DNA of 64,000 nt from Rhizobiales bacterium GAS188 (GTDB taxonomy: Bacteria > Pseudomonadota > Alphaproteobacteria > Rhizobiales > Beijerinckiaceae), in the NCBI GenBank assembly GCA_900104855.1, contig FNSS01000001.1, forward strand, positions 6,395,001-6,459,000. The letters are read 5' to 3'. Shown here piece after piece: positions 8,901-16,973 of the stretch. The notes beneath the pieces are model-generated. The model was not told the origin of the DNA. It saw only the letters and a program-made list of their open reading frames with translations, and searched no databases. The translations under genes and the position numbers were made by a program. The first letter of the stretch is position 1; each line of letters opens with the position of its first letter.

Positions 8901-9588
8901 GATTCCGACGGCGAGCGGCGTTTGCTGCGCGCCTGGTCAAACGACATCGAGCGGACTTTGCTGCCCGGCCGGACAGATGCCTGATCCAAGGAACAGGCGC
9001 GCCTGCGTGCCGACGCGCAGTTGCGGCCTTCGCGAAACCCTGGTGAACGGCACATGCTGTCCAAATTCGAATCTCTACAAGGACGCCGCCGGGCAGAACC
9101 AATGCTGCGGCCAGATCGTCGATCCACTGAAGAATAGCTGCTCGAGCTCGATCCAGGGCGTGACGCCCGAATGTTTCGCGGGATATGTCAAGACGCAGGA
9201 CGGATCGTGTTGCGCCGAGAATCTCATCGGGCCCGATGGGCGCTGTTCGCCAGCCGTCAAACGCCTGCCGTTGCCGCCACCCATTCGCTTGCCGCAAGAG
9301 GAACCGCCGCCGGTCCGGATCGAGGGCGGCCCGGGCATTGTGCAGCCGATCCAGCCTGTCCATCCGCGGCCGCGCCAGCCGCCGCCGGTCTGGCCGTCGC
9401 GGCCGCCGCGACAGATCCTTGCGCCGCGCCAGCCGCCGCCAGCCTTGCCTTCACGACCTGTGCCGCCGCGGATGATGCGTCCAGGGCCCGGCCAGTTCCA
9501 GCGCATGCCCCAATTGCGCCCGCAACCGAGGCCGGTTGTCCCAGGGCAGCGATGCGCGTTCATCAATGGCATCAAGGTGTGCCGGTGA
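5965..9588 (+). CDS. large exported protein: probable beta-propeller plus long cysteine-rich repeat region, gene 2 of the Cys-rich cluster
   Basis: The protein has 1207 residues and no family name that I recognise. A signal peptide (LSLLVAAMLVWGIVPSSA, then QP) is followed by about 480 residues with few cysteines and repeated strand-like blocks (LGGLAFDPDSDSFFVAD, PFGLAVHGGRLYYAVADG, EISKITFDDQGRMILAE), which looks like a six-bladed NHL/SMP-30 type beta-propeller (inference). From ~530 to ~1125 come many Cys modules of ~15-25 residues: CPADQQKPGFQCCPKG, QCCPAGSSVDPKTGAC, CPPGSTVDPRTGAC, GQCCPAGQKPS. The last ~95 residues are rich in proline and arginine and end in CAFINGIKVCR. The modules resemble those of the preceding gene. 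The ATG lies 4 bases after that gene's stop. A surface adhesin, sensor or matrix protein is possible, but no function is shown. Confidence 0.8.
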   Translation: MVTIRVKPALRAQAPLILARLSLLVAAMLVWGIVPSSAQPVPLGLLAPGNAVVTGFSGVVAPAEIAPGVDPLGWTFIDADGPSLRVVDLRNMRGPLDARLVGAPKPFTIAAAQIGQVFAVALDNAVPPNIYAAAASAFGLHIVRDAGGQPAHQRIGAPGTSFMPGLWGQAAPAGGPGSIWKIDGVTGAVTLFANVGHDGTANSGPALGGLAFDPDSDSFFVADRESGLIHRFDLRGAEVSRYDHGVQGRMAQGLPPVAHDPARRLDITSSAFDATRPETWNYAAPERRPFGLAVHGGRLYYAVADGLQIWSAAIAPDGLADPMLEITVPPGNGPTEISKITFDDQGRMILAERPAPNGAEDFHALTQPGAGRVLRYAIAEVYPGLARSWQAVPDDYSIGFPQGMTNGNGGVAIGFAYDRSGRIDFGSCGGFLWSTGEQLRKSGDPSVLARLDPSMPLNVDGLQGNLIWSIRPGNTPPLRSYFIDYDDRFDDDAARGHLGDVAIWRVCGPVLRGGWMLPGWFAGWGEGGGGSLASPPPLTCPADQQKPGFQCCPKGTSPGANGQCKPWCPNGKMDPQGQNLCGLGFDNASFDPGNPNKLTCIGGAAPIAGKGILSCAGHSPLLNGAICQAGWSKQDVPGIGIICRPTPLQTQCPPGQQVSPIDNHCHALCLGGTAWPSLQCCAPGSAVTASGQCCPAGSSVDPKTGACGTKISICPLGSKADPRTGICSPPGGACPPGSTVDPRTGACAKITVTCLPGLSPDPLSGECKRPPPKISCPASQQGSDGSCCKAGWSPNTAAGGCCPPGQAAGPGGACKIVLCPAPGKQVGGKCCSPEDLKPGGACAVALCGSAGAPAGPSNACCDAAHLYAGRNGAQACCPTPLVNGQCSQSGSGKGTPVLPKCVPGSTDPSCCAAGYQWAGKACCLASQLSSSGQCCPAGQKPSGPNNSQCQPDLKGEIPPIGDGGPGSLNAGGQCCAAGRIPTASGVCCAPGQTTSSGLCCPAGQMPDPRNRRACVPTRSCGLRETLVNGTCCPNSNLYKDAAGQNQCCGQIVDPLKNSCSSSIQGVTPECFAGYVKTQDGSCCAENLIGPDGRCSPAVKRLPLPPPIRLPQEEPPPVRIEGGPGIVQPIQPVHPRPRQPPPVWPSRPPRQILAPRQPPPALPSRPVPPRMMRPGPGQFQRMPQLRPQPRPVVPGQRCAFINGIKVCR

Positions 9589-9619
9589 TGGCCGGCACAG
9601 CTGAAGAAGCGAGGCGAGC

Positions 9620-10444
9620 ATGAGACGCAAGATTCTCCTGGCCCATATGGTTCCGGCAGCGGCAGTGCTTCTGGCGATGGCGGTGCAGCCTTCGCCGGTC
9701 TCGGCGCAGGCCACGCGCGGCGAGATCGAAGCGATCGTGAAACAATATCTCGCCCAACACCCCGAGGAGATCGGGGATATGGTCAAGGACTACCTCGCCA
9801 AGCATCCCGAAGCGTTGCAGCAGGCCCTGATCGAGATGATGAAGAAGCGGACGGGGGCGGGCGAGCAGACGGCAAGTGCGCGCCCTGCCGCTCCCGACAA
9901 ATCCGCGCTCATCCACGACAATGCGAATATGCTGTTCGGCTCGAGCCGCCAGGTGACCTTGGGCAATGCCCAAGGCGACGTCACTCTTGTCGAGTTCTTC
10001 GACTATAATTGCGGCTATTGCAGGCGTGCCCTGTCCGATACGGTTACTTTGCTCAAGGATGATCCCAAGCTCAGGATCGTGCTCAAGGAATTCCCGATTC
10101 TCGGGCCAGGCTCGGTCGAAGCCGCGAAGATCGGCGTCGCCGTGCGTATGCAGGACCCGACGGGCAAGAAATATCTCGCATTCCATCAGAAGCTTCTCGG
10201 AGGCCGCGGACCAGCCAACCGCGACACGGCGCTCGCGGCCGCGCGCGAGGCTGGTATCGACATGGCGCGGCTCGAGGCCGATGGCACGAGCGACGAGATA
10301 GCCAAGACCTTGGATGAGACCCGCAGGCTCGGACAAACGCTCGGCATCAACGGCACGCCTGGCTATGTGGTCGGCACCATGATCGTGCCGGGCGCCATCG
10401 GGGCAGAGGGCCTCAAGCGCGTGATCCTGCAGGCGCGGAACTGA
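9620..10444 (+). CDS. exported DsbA-family thiol-disulfide oxidoreductase (ScsC-like), gene 3 of the Cys-rich cluster
   Basis: This is a 274-residue periplasmic thioredoxin-fold protein. The signal peptide ends in PVSA followed by QA. Residues ~33-75 form an amphipathic helix pair (IVKQYLAQHPEEIGDMV, then DYLAKHPEALQQAL) like the N-terminal oligomerisation segment of ScsC-type proteins. The thioredoxin fold carries the active site FFDYNCGYCRRAL (CGYC) and the cis-proline loop NGTPGYVVG. ScsC/DsbA proteins form or rearrange disulfides in exported proteins; whether this one oxidises or isomerises cannot be read from sequence. It begins 31 bases after the Cys-rich protein gene, with GCGAGG before the ATG, so it very likely belongs to the same operon and serves the two Cys-rich products (inference). 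No dedicated membrane partner (DsbB or DsbD) is in the window. Confidence 0.9.
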   Translation: MRRKILLAHMVPAAAVLLAMAVQPSPVSAQATRGEIEAIVKQYLAQHPEEIGDMVKDYLAKHPEALQQALIEMMKKRTGAGEQTASARPAAPDKSALIHDNANMLFGSSRQVTLGNAQGDVTLVEFFDYNCGYCRRALSDTVTLLKDDPKLRIVLKEFPILGPGSVEAAKIGVAVRMQDPTGKKYLAFHQKLLGGRGPANRDTALAAAREAGIDMARLEADGTSDEIAKTLDETRRLGQTLGINGTPGYVVGTMIVPGAIGAEGLKRVILQARN

Positions 10445-10532
10445 TCTCGCGACGCCCCCAAGGCGGTAGAATCGACAACCTCGCATTAGTCTTTGCGTCG
10501 CACAGTGATTCGCCTCCACCGGGGAGAATGCG

Positions 10533-11519
10533 ATGCCGAATGTCGTAGAGCCCACTGAAGCGCTAGAGCCGGCGGAGGGCAGCGATGCGGTCCGGCTGCT
10601 CATGCAGCGCTGGCTCGACGCGCTCGCCCATGAACGGCGGGCCTCGCCGAAGACGGTCGAAGCCTATGGGCGCGATCTGCGCCAATTCCTCGACTTCCGG
10701 GCAATGCCGCACAGCGCCGAGATCCGGCGCTCGCCGCTGAGGCAGGCCACCGATCTCGCCACACTGAGCGCTGCCGATATCCGCGCCTTCCTCGCCTCGC
10801 GCCGCGAGGCGGGCGTCGTCAACCGTTCGCTCGCCCGCCAGATCGCGGCGCTGCGCGGCTTTGCCCGTTTCCTGGAACGCGAGACCGGCATTCGCTGCGA
10901 GGCCCTCTTCGCCATCCGGGCGCCCAAGGCGCCGCGCTCGCTACCGCGCCCGGTCGCGGCGACGCCGGCCCGCGCCATGTGCGAGGCCGAGACGATCGAG
11001 GACGGGGCGCGCGAGGCCTGGATCGCGGCGCGCGATGCCGCGGTGCTCGCACTCCTTTACGGCTGCGGCTTGCGCATCTCGGAGGCGCTGTCACTCTGCG
11101 GACGCGATCTCGCAGCGCTCGATGCCGGCCGGATCACCGTGATCGGCAAGGGAGGGCGGGCCCGCGGCCTGCCGGTGATCGCGCAAGTCGCGCAGGCGGT
11201 GCGCCTCTATCTGTCCCAATGCCCCTATAGCGCCAAGCCGGACGCGCCGCTCTTCCGCGGGGCGCGGGGCGGTCCGCTCTCGGCGCGCATCATCCAGGCG
11301 ACGGTCGCAAGGTTGCGCGGCGTGCTGGGTTTGCCCGACAGCGCGACGCCGCATGCACTGCGCCACGCTTTCGCAACCCATCTCCTGGCGCGCGGTGGCG
11401 ATCTGCGCGCCATCCAGGAGCTACTCGGCCATGCCTCCTTGTCGACCACGCAGGTCTATACTGCCGTCGACCAGGCTCGCCTCATCGACGCCTATCGCAA
11501 CGCCCATCCGAGAGCGTAG
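10533..11519 (+). CDS. xerC: tyrosine recombinase XerC
   Basis: The 328-residue protein acts with XerD at dif sites to resolve chromosome dimers. An N-terminal SAM-like DNA-binding domain (about 25-125: SPKTVEAYGRDLRQFL) is followed by the catalytic domain with the full R-K-H-R-H-Y set: R in CGLRISEAL, K in IGKGGRARG, H and R in HALRHAFATH, H in LGHASLSTTQ and the nucleophile in VYTAVD. The ATG has GGGGAG 7-8 bases upstream. It follows the Cys-rich cluster by 88 bp. XerC rather than a phage integrase is favoured by size, motif spacing and absence of phage genes. Confidence 0.92.
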   Translation: MPNVVEPTEALEPAEGSDAVRLLMQRWLDALAHERRASPKTVEAYGRDLRQFLDFRAMPHSAEIRRSPLRQATDLATLSAADIRAFLASRREAGVVNRSLARQIAALRGFARFLERETGIRCEALFAIRAPKAPRSLPRPVAATPARAMCEAETIEDGAREAWIAARDAAVLALLYGCGLRISEALSLCGRDLAALDAGRITVIGKGGRARGLPVIAQVAQAVRLYLSQCPYSAKPDAPLFRGARGGPLSARIIQATVARLRGVLGLPDSATPHALRHAFATHLLARGGDLRAIQELLGHASLSTTQVYTAVDQARLIDAYRNAHPRA

Positions 11520-11550
11520 GCCGAATGTCCCAGCCGAATTACGCTGGCGA

Positions 11551-13311
11551 CTACTCCGGGAGACATGCACCTCGTAGCCCATCTGCGATCCGGGCCAGAT
11601 CTTCCGGCCGGCGAAGCGGGAATGCATTTCCAAGTTGCGAAATGCGGAATGCGGGGCTCAGCCTGAGCAAGCTCGCTGCCACTTCCCTTGCGGCATCCAA
11701 CCGGCCGGCGATCGCATAGCTGGCCGCAGCGACAATATAGGCTGGGACCCAGTGCGGTGTCTCTCGCATCGCCCTTCCCGCCCACGACGACGCCTCGTCG
11801 TACCGGCCAGCGGCAAGATGCGCCCACGCGGTTGCCGATTGCATCTGCCCGATCAGCGGATCAAGGGGGCTGAGGCGCATGGCACGCTGTTCGTAGGCGA
11901 TCGCGGTTTCCGGCTCTCCGAGCCAAACTCTGATGAGGGCGCTGAGATGCCACGCTGTCGCGAGGTTTGGGTTGAGCTTCAGAGCCTGCTCGACATGGGC
12001 TGCGCCATTCTCGAGTTCGCGGCAGACCAGGGCCAGCCCCAGCCCGCCCCATGCCAAGGCATTCGCATCGTCTTTGCCCAGCGCCACCGCGCACCGAGCT
12101 AGTCGCATGGTTTCGGCGGTTTCCAGGATGGGATCGGCCATCCAGCCATTCGCCCTGCGCTGTGCGAAGCAGCGAACGGCCCCGCCATAAGCCGTCGCAA
12201 AATTCGGATCGACCTCGATCGCCTTGAGGAACAGCCGCAGAGCCTCCTGATTGGCTTCCCTTGTGAACTGATGAGCACTTGCGGTCCCGCGCAAATAATA
12301 GTCGTAGGCGTCCAGACTATCGGTTGGCTTGCGCTTGGCCCTCTCGATCTCCGCCTTTTCGAGCCTCGGCGCGATCGCGCCCACGACGCTCGCCGTGACC
12401 TGGTCTTGAAGGTCGAAAACATCGCGCAGCGAGCCGTCGAATCGATCCGCCCAGAGATGCGAGCCGTTCGCGGTGTCGATCAGCTGCCCGGTGATGCGCA
12501 CTCGATCTGCCGCATTGCGCACGCTACCTTCCAGAACGTAGCGAACCCCCAGCTCGCGGCCGACCTGCTTGATATCGACCGCGCGGCCCCTGTAGGTAAA
12601 GCTCGAGTTGCGCGCGATGACGAACAGCCAGCGCATCCGCGACAATGCGGTAATGATTTCTTCGACGATGCCGTCGGCAAAATAGTCCTGCTCGGGGTCG
12701 CCGCTCATATTCTGGAATGGCAGGACCGCGATCGATGGCTTGTCCGGAAGCGCGGGAGCAATCGTTGCCATCGCTGCCGCGCCATCGAGACGCACTCTGA
12801 AGATGCGCAGCGGCCTTGCGATATTCTTGAGCTGTTGTTCGCCCGCATCCTCGAAGACGATATCGATCTTGCCGAGCGCGTCTTCTTGCACGCGGCTCGA
12901 CACGCAGATGCCGCCCGGCTCCGCCAAGCCCTCCAGGCGCGCAGCGACATTCACGCCGTCTCCGAAGATGTCGCCGCCATCGATGATGATGTCCCCGACA
13001 TTGACGCCGATACGGAGCTGGATACGGCTGTCGAGGGCGACATTCGCATCACGTGCGGCCATGCCTCGCTGCACCTCGACCGCACAACGCATCGCGTCCA
13101 CGACGCTCGCGAATTCGACGAGCATGCCGTCGCCCGTGGTCTTGACGATGCGCCCGCGATGCTCCGCGATCTTCGGGTCCACAAGCTCTCGCCGGCACGC
13201 CTTGAGCTTGGCGAGCGTGCCCTCTTCGTCGGCGCCCATAAGCCGGGTGTAGCCCGCAACGTCAGCCGCAAGAATGGCTGTCAGCCTCCGCTCGACGCGT
13301 TCGTTGGTCAC
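11551..13311 (-). CDS. class III adenylate/guanylate cyclase fused to TolB-like and TPR region
   Basis: This is a 586-residue soluble protein of a type abundant in rhizobia. The N-terminal class III cyclase domain (about 5-165) shows the two metal-binding aspartates (AADVAGYTRLM and KTTGDGMLVEF) and GDGVNVAARLEG. It is followed by a TolB-like segment (about 190-320: QNMSGDPEQDYFADG, then YVLEGSVRN, RVRITGQLID) and tetratricopeptide-like helices to the end. It would make cAMP (or cGMP) in response to an unknown signal sensed by the C-terminal part. The GTG at 13311 is chosen: it has AGAGG 5 bases upstream and lies 10 bases after the stop of the upstream membrane gene, so the two form an operon. 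An ATG at 13359 would overlap that gene. Confidence 0.85.
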   Translation of the reverse strand: MTNERVERRLTAILAADVAGYTRLMGADEEGTLAKLKACRRELVDPKIAEHRGRIVKTTGDGMLVEFASVVDAMRCAVEVQRGMAARDANVALDSRIQLRIGVNVGDIIIDGGDIFGDGVNVAARLEGLAEPGGICVSSRVQEDALGKIDIVFEDAGEQQLKNIARPLRIFRVRLDGAAAMATIAPALPDKPSIAVLPFQNMSGDPEQDYFADGIVEEIITALSRMRWLFVIARNSSFTYRGRAVDIKQVGRELGVRYVLEGSVRNAADRVRITGQLIDTANGSHLWADRFDGSLRDVFDLQDQVTASVVGAIAPRLEKAEIERAKRKPTDSLDAYDYYLRGTASAHQFTREANQEALRLFLKAIEVDPNFATAYGGAVRCFAQRRANGWMADPILETAETMRLARCAVALGKDDANALAWGGLGLALVCRELENGAAHVEQALKLNPNLATAWHLSALIRVWLGEPETAIAYEQRAMRLSPLDPLIGQMQSATAWAHLAAGRYDEASSWAGRAMRETPHWVPAYIVAAASYAIAGRLDAAREVAASLLRLSPAFRISQLGNAFPLRRPEDLARIADGLRGACLPE

Positions 13312-13321
13312 CGCGGCCTCT

Positions 13322-13870
13322 TCAGGCGACGCGCGGTGGACGACGGCGTCGGCGGGCATAGCGCCATATCGCCACGAGCTTGGCGATGATGCCGGCGCGT
13401 CCGCCGAGGAGCCCCGCTTCCTGCAAGGCCTGGTGGATATAGGCCTTGATCGGCACAATCTGCTGACGTGCCCAGTGATGCGCGGCATCGAACCAGGCAT
13501 AGCATCTGGCGAACCAGGGGATCGAGAGCAGCTTGTCCTTGCAGGTCTGGAACAGGAAGGCCACGAGCGCGATGCCGATGATATCGGCCGCGAGATACAT
13601 GGCGATGCCGGCGACCCATTGATGCCTGTGGAACAGCCAGATGGCCACGACCTTCATCACTTCGTGCACCACGGCCGGAACCAGGAAGACGATGAGCGTC
13701 GGATAGGGCGCGAGCCCGGCCATGTAGCGGCGCACCGCCTCCTTCAGCCCCTCGAGTGGAATGAGCCGGATGATGAAGGTGATGATCGGGTGCAGATGAT
13801 CCCACAGCCAGGACAGGCCAAGGAAAATCAGCGCGACGATCGTCCAGGCGACGCGGCGGAAACGGTGCAT
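13322..13870 (-). CDS. small membrane protein of unknown function
   Basis: The 182-residue protein has three or four hydrophobic segments: WTIVALIFLGLSWLWDH near the N terminus, TLIVFLVPAVVHEVMKVVA and AMYLAADIIGIALVAFLF, and a basic tail (YARRRRRPPRVA). I do not recognise the family with confidence. Its stop overlaps the ribosome-binding region of the cyclase gene, so the two are probably co-translated, and it could anchor or inform the cyclase. That partnership is inference only. Confidence 0.7.
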   Translation of the reverse strand: MHRFRRVAWTIVALIFLGLSWLWDHLHPIITFIIRLIPLEGLKEAVRRYMAGLAPYPTLIVFLVPAVVHEVMKVVAIWLFHRHQWVAGIAMYLAADIIGIALVAFLFQTCKDKLLSIPWFARCYAWFDAAHHWARQQIVPIKAYIHQALQEAGLLGGRAGIIAKLVAIWRYARRRRRPPRVA

Positions 13871-14277
13871 GCCTGTTGATAGCCCATGGCCACGGCGGTG
13901 TCATGGACGCATTGTGGCAGCCAACCCTCGCATTTATGGGCCGTATATGCTTTCGGCGCCTTTTCCCAATCGAAACTTTATCTCGGCAGGCGCATTTCCT
14001 GGGACGTTCGCTGCGCCGAGGACCACGGCAGTGGCCGTCGCGAGGCGTCAGGCGAGATGGTCACAAAGCGGTGCGTCTCGATGGCGCGACCGCGTCGCCG
14101 CAACACCCGGGTGCCGATGACGGATCGAGGAAAGATGGCCGAAAATGCTGTTTGCGCCAAATCCTGTTTGCGCCAGATGCCGCGCGATCGAGCTCGCGGA
14201 GCCCCGTCCTGGCGCATGCGATCCGTCGAGGAAGGCGGCCGCAGAATGCCGGGCCAAGACCTGAGAAGGACGTCGCC
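13871..14277. other. gene-free stretch between divergent genes
   Basis: No convincing gene is seen. An open frame runs upstream from the SLOG gene start but has no domain and poor start sites. A 15-base motif (CTGTTTGCGCCAAAT and a near copy) is repeated in tandem at 14148-14178. The stretch must hold promoters for the membrane protein/cyclase operon on one side and the SLOG gene on the other. Confidence 0.4.
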
Positions 14278-14787
14278 ATGCGGATCATCGTGAGCGGTGG
14301 CCGCAGCCATTGCGACCTTGAACTCGTCCAACGTGAACTCACCAAGCTGCATCTGCGCATGCCGATCGATGTCGTGATTCACGGATGTTGCGGCGCCCGC
14401 GCCGGGGCCATCGAGCATTGGGCGCGCCTGCAAGGCCTTGGCGTGGTCCGCTATCCGCCGAACTGGGAACGCTTCGGCCATCGCGGTGAAATCCTGCGCA
14501 ACTCCTTCATGCTCGAGGACAGCCGGCCCGATCTCGTGGTCGCCTTCCCGGGCGGCCACGGCACGGCCGATCTCGTGCAGCGCGCCCGGAATGCCGGTGT
14601 CATGGTGCTCGAGATCGGCTCGGCGCCGCAAGAGGAGGGCGGAGAGGCCGGACATGACGCCATAATCGCCGACGGCGCCGCGAGACGACCGCCAACCGAA
14701 CGTCAGACCCTCCACACAAGCGGCACGGCGCCTCGCGGCCATGACGGCCAAGGGCGCGGCGCGCATTTCGAAGGAGCTCCAGCATGA
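14278..14787 (+). CDS. DUF2493 / YspA-like SLOG-domain protein
   Basis: The 169-residue protein has a nucleotide-binding-type Rossmann fold of the SLOG superfamily. It starts MRIIVSGGRSHCD, continues with DVVIHGCCGARAGA, and carries the diagnostic VVAFPGGHGTADLV loop (GGxGTxD), the ligand-binding motif of this superfamily. Residues after ~125 look disordered. SLOG proteins are thought to bind nucleotides or their derivatives, often in stress or anti-phage settings; the ligand here is unknown. The ATG is preceded by AGAAGGA. Its last four bases overlap the start of the next small gene (ATGA), so the two are coupled. Confidence 0.8.
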   Translation: MRIIVSGGRSHCDLELVQRELTKLHLRMPIDVVIHGCCGARAGAIEHWARLQGLGVVRYPPNWERFGHRGEILRNSFMLEDSRPDLVVAFPGGHGTADLVQRARNAGVMVLEIGSAPQEEGGEAGHDAIIADGAARRPPTERQTLHTSGTAPRGHDGQGRGAHFEGAPA

Positions 14788-14969
14788 AGCCTGAACATGA
14801 GGTGCGGCGAGTGATCATCAGGGAATGGATGTCCCTGCCGAAAGAGAAGCGCACCACAAGGGAGCAGGCCGCAGCCTTCGCCAAAGGGGCTGCCGGCCGC
14901 GTGCCCGGCGCCGGCGACCCTGCCGCGAAGGTCATGGCTTGGCTCAATTCGCGCCTGGACAGGCCGTGA
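14784..14969 (+). CDS. 61-residue hypothetical protein, coupled to the SLOG gene
   Basis: This is a small charged protein (KPEHEVRRVIIREWMSLP, then REQAAAFAKGAAG and AKVMAWLNSRLDRP). It has no signal peptide or membrane segment and no family that I recognise. It starts inside the SLOG gene stop (ATGA overlap), has GGAG 8 bases upstream of its ATG, and ends 161 bp before kdpA. The overlap is the main reason to believe it is real. Confidence 0.6.
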   Translation: MKPEHEVRRVIIREWMSLPKEKRTTREQAAAFAKGAAGRVPGAGDPAAKVMAWLNSRLDRP

Positions 14970-15130
14970 GCGCGCATCTGCCCGAAGGACGAGGATCGCG
15001 CCCGGACCGTGTGACCGGCCCTCGCTCGACGTCGACGCAGCCCGCTCGCGGCATGGTCCGAAGTCCTCCGGCGTCCGCCCGCGGCTGAAGGCGCCGGTCG
15101 GCGGATCGCATCAGGGGCGAAGACAGGCAC

Positions 15131-16840
15131 ATGTCGTTCATCGGTTGGCTGCAAATCTTCGCAACGCTTGCCCTGGTGGTCGCTGCCGCCATCCCGCTGG
15201 GAAGCCTTATCGCAGGCCTCATTCGCGGAGAGCGAAACCCTCTCACACCTCTCCTCGGTCCTCTCGAACGGTCTTTCTACAGGCTCGCCGGCGTCGATCC
15301 GGCACGCGAGCACAATGCTCTCCACTACACGGTCGGCTTGTTGGCGTTCAACGCCGCCGGCTTCCTGCTGCTCTACGCCATTCAACGGCTGCAACACCTC
15401 CTGCCCTTGAACCCGCAAGGCTTCGACGCGGTGCCTGCGGACCTCGCCTTCAATACCGGCATCAGCTTCCTCACCAATGCCGACTGGCAGAACTATGCCG
15501 GCGAGACGACGATGAGCCATTTCACGCAGATGGCCGGGCTCACCGTGCAGAATTATCTCTCCGCGGCGACCGGCCTCGCGACGGCCTTCGCGTTCACGCG
15601 CGCCTTCACCCGGTCCGAGGCCTCCGGGCTCGGCAATTTCTATGTCGACATGACGCGGGCGGTTCTCTACCTGCTCCTGCCCTTGGCCATCATCTTCGCC
15701 CTTGTCCTGGTCGCGCTCGGGGTGCCGCAGACATTCGCCGCGTCCGTGCAGGCGACGACCCTCGAAGGGGTGACCCAGACCATCTCGCTCGGCCCGGTGG
15801 CGAGCCAGGAAGCGATCAAGTTTCTCGGCACCAATGGCGGTGGCTTCTTCAACACCAACTCCGCGCACCCCTTCGAGAATCCGAGCGCCGTCACCAACCT
15901 GCTCGAGACCTTTGCCCAGCTCGTCCTGCCCGTGGCGACGGTCTTCGCGTTCGGCGCCTGTCTCAGGGAGGCACGCCAAGGTCGCGCGCTCCTCTATGTC
16001 ATGGGCATCGTCCTGCTCGTTGGCGCCTTCACGCTCTATTTCGCCGAAGCCTCGGGCAACCCGATCCTGACGGCGCTCGGCGTCGACCCGTCGGTCGGCA
16101 ATCTCGAGGGCAAGGAATTGCGGTTCGGCCAGGCGATGACCGCGCTTTTCACCACCGCGACGACCGGGACAGGCACCGGGGCAGCGGACGCGATGCATGA
16201 TTCCCTCCTGCCGATCGGGGGGCTGGTCGCCCTGTTCAACCTCCTGATCGGTTGCGTCACCCCAGGCGGGGTCGGCTCAGGCCTTTACGGCATGCTGATC
16301 GTCGCCCTGCTCGCCATCTTCATCGCCGGCCTGATGATCGGCCGCACGCCGGAATATCTCGGCAAGAAGATCGAAGCGCGGGAGATGAAGCTCGTGATGT
16401 TCGCTTCCTTGATCTATCCCCTGCTCGCGCTCGGCTTCGCGGCCGCCTCGATGACATTGCAATCGGCGCTCGACAGCCGCACCAATATGGGGCCGCACGG
16501 CTTCACCGAAATCCTCTACGCCTACGCCTCGACGACCGCGAATAACGGCTCGATCTTCGCTGGCCTCAACGGCAACACGCCCTGGTACAACACGACGCTC
16601 GGCATCGTGATGCTGATCGGGCGCTTCTTCTACATCGTGCCAGTGCTGTCGATCGCGAAATCCATTGCCGGCAAGAAGAAGGTCGCAGCCTCGGCGGGAA
16701 CCTTCCCGACCGATGGGGCGTTGTTCGTGGCGCTGCTCCTTGGCGTACTGATCATCGTGTATCTCTTGCAGTATTTCGCCGTCCTGGCGCTTGGCCCGAT
16801 CGTCGAGCATTTCCTGATGCTCGAGGGCAAGACCTTCTGA
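15131..16840 (+). CDS. kdpA: potassium-transporting ATPase, K+-channel subunit KdpA (no kdpB or kdpC beside it)
   Basis: KdpA is the membrane channel-like subunit of the KdpFABC high-affinity K+ pump. The protein has 569 residues, full length. The four selectivity-filter-like loops are present: [32 protein letters not shown], the glycine-rich [16 protein letters not shown], and [13 protein letters not shown]. The frame is intact and ends in [11 protein letters not shown] as expected. In almost all bacteria kdpB and kdpC follow directly; here the next gene is an ATP-grasp ligase, and I see no kdpF, kdpB, kdpC, kdpD or kdpE in the window. KdpA alone is not known to transport K+ actively, so either the partners are elsewhere or the operon has been broken. 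Confidence 0.93.
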   Translation: MSFIGWLQIFATLALVVAAAIPLGSLIAGLIRGERNPLTPLLGPLERSFYRLAGVDPAREHNALHYTVGLLAFNAAGFLLLYAIQRLQHLLPLNPQGFDAVPADLAFNTGISFLTNADWQNYAGETTMSHFTQMAGLTVQNYLSAATGLATAFAFTRAFTRSEASGLGNFYVDMTRAVLYLLLPLAIIFALVLVALGVPQTFAASVQATTLEGVTQTISLGPVASQEAIKFLGTNGGGFFNTNSAHPFENPSAVTNLLETFAQLVLPVATVFAFGACLREARQGRALLYVMGIVLLVGAFTLYFAEASGNPILTALGVDPSVGNLEGKELRFGQAMTALFTTATTGTGTGAADAMHDSLLPIGGLVALFNLLIGCVTPGGVGSGLYGMLIVALLAIFIAGLMIGRTPEYLGKKIEAREMKLVMFASLIYPLLALGFAAASMTLQSALDSRTNMGPHGFTEILYAYASTTANNGSIFAGLNGNTPWYNTTLGIVMLIGRFFYIVPVLSIAKSIAGKKKVAASAGTFPTDGALFVALLLGVLIIVYLLQYFAVLALGPIVEHFLMLEGKTF

Positions 16841-16973
16841 GGCGGCGATGGACGGGTCTCGGATGAGCAGGCCTCGATCGAGCCGGCGCAGCCTTTGCGC
16901 CGCAGCTGCCCAATGGCCGTCCGCAGCGACGAATAGGCCTGAATTTTCCCAAGCAAAGGCGGAATATCGCGCA

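Noticed and set aside
10533-11519. Phage or island integrase next to the Cys-rich cluster
   Set aside because: Size and motifs fit housekeeping XerC, and there is no att-like repeat or phage gene nearby.
12271-13389. 372-codon plus-strand frame opposite the cyclase gene
   Set aside because: Antisense shadow; the cyclase domain on the other strand is unmistakable.
13876-14277. N-terminal extension of the SLOG protein frame
   Set aside because: The conserved fold starts at the ATG at 14278, which has its own ribosome binding site; the extension is Arg-rich and featureless.
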